Positions 57,606 through 64,000 of a stretch of 64,000 nt of DNA are shown here, in pieces (positions within the stretch are counted from its first letter, which is position 1; the number at the start of each line of letters is the position of its first letter). The position numbers and the translations under genes are program-made. Origin of the DNA: Hygrophila difformis (taxonomy: Eukaryota; Streptophyta; Magnoliopsida; Lamiales; Acanthaceae); contig JAOANR010000015.1 of NCBI GenBank assembly GCA_030278955.1, positions 15,113,917-15,177,916 of the forward strand. Direction: 5' to 3'. The notes under the pieces were generated by a model. The model was not told where the DNA came from, ran no database searches, and saw nothing but the letters and a program-made list of their open reading frames with translations.

Positions 57606-57743
57606 TGGTATCAGAGCCCAACATATTTTGAAGCTATTTATTTTAAAGAAAATATCTGATACCCAAGTTGGTATCAGAGCCCAGAATATTTTAAAGCTAT
57701 TTATTTGAAAGAAAATATCTGATACCAAAGTTGGTATCAGAGC
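57606..57743 (-). other. Triplicated primer binding site
   Basis: TGGTATCAGAGC, complementary to the 3' end of initiator tRNA-Met, starts at 57606, 57669 and 57732: three copies exactly 63 bases apart, each in a tandem unit also containing GAAAATATCTGATACC. The first copy is at the normal place beside the LTR. Confidence 0.88.
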
Positions 57744-58471
57744 CCGGATATTTTTAAACTATATTTTTAAACCATTATTATTTTTAAACCATTATTTTTA
57801 AATTATTATTATTTTAAACTACTATTTTTAAACCGTTAGTATTTATATTATTATTGTAGAAGCCCAAATTTATTATTTTAAAATTTCATAGCCCAAAATT
57901 ATTTTTGAGTCCTAATTTTAATTATTTTTGACCCAATATAGAGGTCTAAGGATTTTAAATATTATTTTAAAGTTTTAAGCATTATTTCCATGGAAACGAA
58001 TTTTTATTTTAAAACCCATGGAAATAAAAACATATAGTGCATGAATTATTTTTGGGGGGAAATCATCATTTGCATGTGCATACCACATTTTTTTTTCTAT
58101 ACCTTAGAGAACCTAGAAGCGATACATTCTAACTTAGATCTCTTGCTACACCTAGATAACTTAGAGGCTTGACATCGAATTAGAAACGCTCACTAGAGAC
58201 TGGTCTTGCCGTAGTTCTAGATCTCATTCATCTATGCGCTCGCCTAAGCATAACAATACTCGGCCTTAGCAATTCCTACCCTTGTACGAATTAGAAAATT
58301 TCCTTATGTGGAACAATAAAAAATTAAGTTTTTATTAAAACACTCTCTATTCCAAAAATCTTGTTTGGTTTCCCAAACAACAAATCCATTTCAGACGCAC
58401 GGCTCATTTAAACCAAACCCGAACCCTCTTGAGAATACTGAATAGGCAGTTATGGGGACATAACTGGAGTC
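57744..58471. other. Internal non-coding region of the LTR element
   Basis: AT-rich, TTATTTTTAAAC-type repeats, no frame of note, no gag or pol motif. Confidence 0.7.
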
Positions 58472-58486
58472 TTAAGGGGGAGATGA
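58472..58486 (+). other. Polypurine tract
   Basis: TTAAGGGGGAGATGA immediately before the 3' LTR. Confidence 0.8.
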
Positions 58487-61400
58487 TGTCACACCGCGGA
58501 TTTTCGTGTACTTTGTAAACAAGCAAATGAATTCAAATTGTTTTGAACTACGTTATGGCTTGATCCCTTCACAGGGTACGTAGGCAGCTTAGAATTTTTA
58601 ATTCTAAGTTCAGTCACAAAATAATAAAACAAACAAATGACCTTAGCACGAGAAAAACTGAGACACAACTTCGAGGACGAAGTTGACTCTTAAGGAGGGT
58701 AGACTGTAATACCCGAGAATTTTGCAACATAAAATAAATAAATAAATAAAAATAATAAATAAACAAACATGATAAATAGATAAAGAATCATAAGAGATGA
58801 GGAATGAAATTTAAATTAAAAAAGAATCAAAATTTCGAGAACCCGGGAAGCCGAAAACAATTTAGTCAAATAAATGGTCACACGTGAACCAAACATCGAC
58901 GGACTCAATAACTCGAGTCCACATGTAAATTTAGACCCGAATAATGTGACGATAGGAAATAGGAGCCCGAAGATATCCCGGAAATCCGAATCCGAGAACA
59001 TAGAGGGATAGAAGTCCGAAAAAGAGGAGGAAAAGCGCGACGGATCGCACGAACCGCCCGGACCGGAGTCCAGGCGTGAGTGGCGCGCTGGCTGCGCGGT
59101 TGTTGGCTTGGGACCGCACCACGACCGCGCCAACTGGCAGAAACGCCCCGTGCGAGATTTACTCGCCCGAATCCGGATTTTCCGACTTCGGTTGAACACC
59201 TTGCGACTCAAGACATCCTAGGGCTGCCTTTGGACGACCTTTAGGTCCTTTCCATCTATAAATAACCATCCTAATCAGCCCCAACTTTTTACGAAACCCT
59301 ACGAAATCTCTCTACACACAAAACCCTAATTCCGGAGTCGTCGGAGGCACAAAACCGAATCAAGTGACTGACTTGGACGAAAATTAGGAGTCTTCGATCG
59401 TCGGGGTACGATCCGAACCATTCTTGTCCATTCTTTTCCATTCTTGATTCGAAAACGAATCCTAATTCGACCCTTTTTCTATTCTAAACCCCCGATCCGG
59501 ATCGAGAGCGAAGAACCCGACGAACCAAGGAGATAAACGGAGGACTGGAAGCCACGCCTCCGAATCAATGATCCCGGACGCTCAACAATCTGTAAGTTAA
59601 TACTTCCATGGTTTTGGGAGTAATTAAAACACGAAAACTAAAAGCTTAATCGAATCTTTCAAAGATCTGTCATCTTGTGACTTCTACCGGCGCAACAGTT
59701 TTGTCGAATTTTTCCGAACCTTTAAAATTCTTCGAACGGAAAAACTTAAAACACAAAAAACGTTCCTAAGGTTTAGATCTATCTACTGTAAAAGTTTCAG
59801 AATTTTTCATGATGATTTGTTATATGAAATCCACTGAAAACCGAAATGCATTAAATCTGGAGCTTGGAATTCGTGAACGAACTCTAGTTCGAACTTGTTG
59901 GTGATTTTTACCTTAGTTCTAGACCGATCTAGGATTGGTGTTGAACATAAGAATTGTAGATCTATGAGTTTAGAACATCTCTATAAAATTTCAGAATTTT
60001 TCGTTAAGATTTGCACCTCCGAACCTGAGCCGATCCGATCTGCGTTTGTACCGAAATCAAGAAACTTGAACAAAATTAGTTTCGAACTTGAGGACGTTTT
60101 TGACATTAGATGTAAATGGATTTGGAACTTTAGCCGAACATGAAAGTTGTAGGTATATGTCTTAGGTCTCTCTCTGTAAAATTTCATCAAATTTGGAGTT
60201 AGTTTGCTATAGTAGATCTTGAAACCTTGAAACTGATGTCAGAATTTTCGGACAGATTAATATCCTGTTAAAGGTTGACATTTTTCACCTACTTCCGTGT
60301 CTCGGATTGAAAAACTTAAAACATGAAACTTGTTCATCTATGTGTTTCGGAGTTACCGGTAAATTTTCAGAATGATCCGGCTTAAAATGAATTTTCAAAT
60401 ATTTTTGGAGCAAAACAGCGACTAGTGAAATTATATGTTGAAACGTGTGAAATTTGTGAAACTTGTTTTGACCTTGCGGGTTCGATTCCCCAAGGGCGTC
60501 CGTGTCCCTGCGGGTTCGATTCCCCAGGATGTCCGTGTCAAACCTTGCGGGTTCGATTCCCCAGGGTGTATGTTTTCCTGCGGGTTCGATTCCCCAGGAT
60601 GTCTGTGTCAAGCCTTGCGGGTTCGATTCCCCAGGGTGTATGTTTTCCTGCGGGTTCGATTCCTCAGGATGTCCGTGTCAAACCTTGCGGGTTCGATTCC
60701 CCAGGGTGTATGTGAGTTCTTGCGGGTTCGATTCCCCAAGGGCGATTGTCTGTCTTCCTGCGGGTTCGATTCCCCAGGATATGTGTTGATTCCTATGGGT
60801 TCGATTCCCTAGGATGTATTTGAGTTCTTGCGGGTTCGATTCCCCAAGGGCGAACTATACTAGATCATATTGAACAAAAGTGGAGGAATGGAATCCTGAA
60901 ATACTTGAATATTTTCCCCATTTAAATTATGCCTTTAAATTATATCTTGCGATTATTTTATCATGTTGTTGAATTATGATCTTATGGAAATCCTTGTCTT
61001 TTGAATTATGCAGTTAAATTATTATTAGATGGATAAAATTTACTCATGTCTTGTATGAACATGTTTTCTTTAAATTTAATTAAAGGCTTTGAAACCTCAT
61101 AATCTTGTACGTGTTAACTTACTCAGCAAGTTTTTGCTGACCAAACTATATTTTTCCTTTTTCTTTCAGAGTTGAGAATTATGCATCGTCATATGCATAC
61201 ATGGGAATTTTGGGAAGATATATTATTTTGAATTATTGTATTAGACTAGATCTTGCATGAACGAGCCTGTTTAACCCGTGATTAGGCCATGTTGGCCCTA
61301 TTTTTAAATTCCGCTGCATTATACATATGTAATTATTATTTTCCGCTGCAACTTCGATGTATTATTTTTAAATTATATATGAATGGGATGTTTGAATATT

Positions 61401-61517
61401 TTTAAATACTGAAATACCTAGCCTTGCATCTCTTTAGTGAGCTCGGAGAAACCGTGTCTCACTAGGGAGGTGTGGCGGTGACATCCTGACCTGGGTGACA
61501 AAAAACCGGGTGTTACA
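58487..61517 (+). repeat. 3' LTR (3031 bp)
   Basis: Same features as the 5' LTR with scattered single-base changes; ends GTGTTACA before the TTGAC duplication. Confidence 0.92.
60471..60853 (+). repeat. Eleven-copy GGGTTCGATTCCC hairpin array (3' LTR)
   Basis: Copy of the array in the 5' LTR with the same number and order of units and only a few base changes, mostly outside the TTCGATT core. Confidence 0.9.
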
Positions 61518-61522
61518 TTGAC

Positions 61523-62650
61523 AATACTAAACTTTAGCCGATCACTATTTAATACGAAATAGGTTACTTTACTGATTCACTATTTACTGTTGAATTGTCA
61601 TTTATATATGTTGAATGTTCACTCAAATGTGATGAATATTTTCAACTTTAACCAACTAATATTGAAAAAATAATTTCAGCCTAAACCCAAATTCAGCACT
61701 TTTTATAGTAATCCAACACTATAGCAAATGTGAATGCAACAATAACCGGGTCCATTTAATGTACATGTACAAGAAATAAGCAAAAAATAATTCCCATTTG
61801 ATGTCGCATACCACAATCATAGGCATATAGTAGTATATAATCCAACTTTTAGAAAATCCAGAAATCCTTATTCCTCTTATTGATCAATGAAGAAAACTGT
61901 ATACACTATACGTAGGTTTTAATTGGAGGATTGTCAGATTTACTTTTTAGGACTAATACCCGTGATTACTTATGAACCACATAAAATATATATATTCAGT
62001 GTCAAGGAAAATTCCACGTATGGCTTAGAATTTACTACCCATCTTTTAATACCGTTGCAATATGGATTTATTACCTATACAATTACAAATATTTCTTTCA
62101 ATATTCCATAGGCGGATCTACTTGTAATCCTATGGTGCCACGGGATACCACTCAAATTGATAAAATTGTTATTTTAAGCTGTAAAAATTTTTATATTTAG
62201 CTTAATTTGGCATTATGCAACCACTAACTTTTTATGATGATACCATTAAAATCAATTATAACTTAGTCTTTTTCTTAGTCTTTTTCAGTAATTTGTGTAT
62301 TTTAAATATCATAATTAATTTAAACATATTTTCTATTACTATAGTGATACCATTGAATAAAAATTCTGGATCCCCGCTGTTAATGTCACTAAAGTATTAC
62401 TCATTGATGATGCATGTTGCAGCTAGATAGAAACGCGATTCATGCACATCTTTACTGCACTAGAACTTGGTAGATTTGGTTTCTTCTGCTTTATCCGCAT
62501 TGATAGCTCCCTACATTCTCACAATACATTCGGGAAAAATATAACCAATACCATCTTTAAAAATACATACAAACACTAGCAATCTTTTTCTGATTCAACA
62601 AGAATGAAATAACAGGAACATCCTGCTTAGGTTTACTTGAACTTTGATGA
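61523..62650. other. AT-rich spacer
   Basis: No gene recognised. AGGCGGATCTACTTG at about 62112 resembles one end of the hAT-like MITE at 62982, without a visible partner. Confidence 0.35.
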
Positions 62651-62845
62651 TTTTTTTTTTTTTTTTTTTGACGAAAACAGATTTTATTGCTTAAAAAGTC
62701 AATACAAGTTATTCACCCCAACTCAAAACCAACTTGCAGACTATTCTCAATTACAGAATGACACCTTAAGGCAAAAACTCTGAGAGCACCACCAATCAAG
62801 ACAGTATGACCCATCTTCTGGAAACATCAAGACTACGCACCTATC
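62651..62845 (-). mobile_element. Poly-A retroposon (truncated LINE)
   Basis: On the minus strand the insert ends TTGACTTTTTAAGCAATAAA.. then a run of nineteen A (62651-62669). Target duplication ACTTGAACTTTGATGA / ACTTGAACTTTCATGA (62635-62650, 62846-62861; one mismatch). 195 bp, non-coding. Confidence 0.78.
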
Positions 62846-62981
62846 ACTTGAACTTTCATGATAATAAAAGTAAAAACAAAAAGGGTACATTTAGTTTCAA
62901 ACGAATCGCAAATTCACTTTCAAACAAAAATCCAACTGTGAAAAGATAAATTAGAAAATTTTCAAAACATAGAAAGTATCA

Positions 62982-63243
62982 GAGTGGGCGGATTCAGAAA
63001 TTTTTTTAAGTGGTGTCCCCAAATAGTGTAAGTTATATTTAAATTAGAGATTGTAATTATAACAAAAAGCTACGAAGGAAAACTTGGTTGAAAAGAAATA
63101 TTGTGGTGTCGCCATCAAAAAGTGGTGTCACCAAGCCTGATCTAGCTAAATGTAAAAAAAAATTATACCTTAAAATAGGAATTTTATCAATATAAGTTGT
63201 GTCATGTGCCACCCCAAAACTACATGTACATCCACCCCTGGAG
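62982..63243. mobile_element. Possible hAT-like MITE
   Basis: The left end GTGGGCGGATTCAGAA and the right end CATCCACCCCTGG are imperfect inverted repeats of the GGCGGAT type common in plant hAT MITEs. Phrases GTGGTGTC recur inside. The target duplication is unclear. Confidence 0.4.
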
Positions 63244-63280
63244 TAGCATATATTACACATTCGAGACACTAGCATAGATA

Positions 63281-63615
63281 GGAAAAAAAACCCCAAATAG
63301 TTTCCTAAATGTGTTTGATTTCCGAAGCCATCACATAAAGAAATCTATTAACACAATCCATGCAACCAGTTACTATGCTAATCTCACCAAATCCGTCCCA
63401 CCCAACATCTAATGATAATTAACGCCGACGTGGCAGTGCATCTAATTAATGGGGTAGACGTGGCAACACATTCTACTCCACGCCAGCATTAATTGTTATT
63501 AGAGGTGGGTGTGATAGATAGTGCGAGATTAGCATAGGATGGATTGGGTTAATAGATTTTTTTATGAGTTGGTTTGGCGAATCAAGCATAATTAAAGGAC
63601 TATTTTTTTTTTTCC
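63281..63615. mobile_element. Mutator-type foldback MITE
   Basis: 335 bp from GGAAAAAAAACCCC to TTTTTTTTTTTCC. Target duplication AGCATAGATA / AGTATAGATA (63271-63280, 63616-63625; one mismatch). Interior related to 46819-47074. Confidence 0.85.
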
Positions 63616-63657
63616 AGTATAGATATGATAATCACAACTAGTTCTGCTAACTTAATA

Positions 63658-63919
63658 CTCCCTCTGTCCTTTCATTTACGTACCATTTGGACTTTTTACA
63701 CTGTTTATCGTGCATGTTTGACCTAACTTTTTGTTACAGTTAAATAAAAAAAATTATAGTTAAGTGAGGTTTTGTTGGATTCATTTTTCGCGTAGTTTTA
63801 TAATATATATTTTAAATATTTTTTAATTATATATATTTTATGATATTCGCTCTTAAATTAACGCATTGGACTACGGGTTCAAAAATTTTGATACAGAAAT
63901 AATTGGACAAAGTGAGTAG
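63658..63919. mobile_element. Stowaway-like MITE
   Basis: CTCCCTCTGTCCTTTC.. to ..GGACAAAGTGAGTAG with TA at both sides (63656-63657, 63920-63921). 262 bp. Confidence 0.65.
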
Positions 63920-64000
63920 TATTTAATAGTACATCATATAATGCCTACTTTGAAATTTTCAAGCTTCCAAATCATTTTTCAAATCCTAAGAACACATAAT

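Larger units (their letters stand above)
54565..61517 (+). mobile_element. Complete non-autonomous LTR retrotransposon with giant LTRs
   Basis: Two nearly identical LTRs (54565-57602 and 58487-61517, each starting TGTCACACCGCGG and ending GTGTTACA) enclose 884 bp. Perfect 5-bp target duplication TTGAC at 54560-54564 and 61518-61522. Primer site and purine tract are present. There is no gag or pol: the interior is AT-rich non-coding DNA. It must have been copied by the proteins of another element (LARD/TRIM-like lifestyle). Few differences between the LTRs suggest a recent insertion. Open frames within the LTRs are repeat translations and not genes. Confidence 0.93.

Noticed and set aside
56556..60853. 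tRNA gene cluster
   Set aside because: Only the T-arm/B-box word is present; there is no acceptor stem, anticodon arm or A-box near any unit.
63057..63296. 79-residue minus-strand frame
   Set aside because: Lies mostly over a hAT-like MITE and has no recognisable domain.

Overview
The window is nuclear DNA from a flowering plant, most likely a eudicot. It has spliced genes with GT..AG introns, a plastid-targeted ribosome recycling factor relative, plant-specific S1-type self-incompatibility-like (SPH) genes, a plant B3-domain gene, and almost every class of plant transposable element. No bacterial, organellar, rRNA or tRNA gene was found. The species cannot be read from the sequence.

Layout. 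1-1173 is the end of an LTR lying in an intron of a decayed plastid ribosome-recycling-factor (RRF) gene on the minus strand (1261-3123). A 463-bp Tourist-like MITE has split one coding exon of that gene. 4343-13914 is a complete CACTA element by its ends (TIR plus a GAA target duplication). It keeps pieces of its two genes but no transposase core, and its middle is filled by a Ty3/gypsy-like fragment with a very long LTR. Right beside it is SPH copy 1 (13961-14377, minus). 14.7-17.2 kb is MITE, SINE and MULE debris. 17.3-24.3 kb is a damaged Helitron (Rep plus Pif1-type helicase), followed by an RPA-like gene (26.5-27.3 kb) and a two-domain B3 gene on the other strand (29.0-30.0 kb). 30.8-34.0 kb is a mirror-image repeat element without genes, beside a deleted MuDR-type ORF. 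36.4-44.0 kb is an old copia element interrupted by a younger copia element (37605-42915). A truncated LINE follows.

44.6-50.0 kb holds SPH copies 2 and 3. Copies 1-3 share promoter and flanking DNA, so they arose by local segmental duplication and were then pushed apart by about 30 kb of transposons. Copies 1 and 2 are open; copy 3 is frameshifted and has lost its TATA box. Around them are foldback MITEs, each with a 10-bp target duplication of Mutator type, plus several related SINEs.

54565-61517 is a complete non-autonomous LTR retrotransposon with a TTGAC target duplication, 3.0-kb LTRs and only 884 bp between them. The most unusual theme is shared by three different LTR families here (1-1173, 8121-12543, 54565-61517). 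Each carries a tandem array of small hairpins whose stems appear to be kept by paired (compensatory) changes. In one family the hairpin is also a perfect RNA polymerase III B-box.
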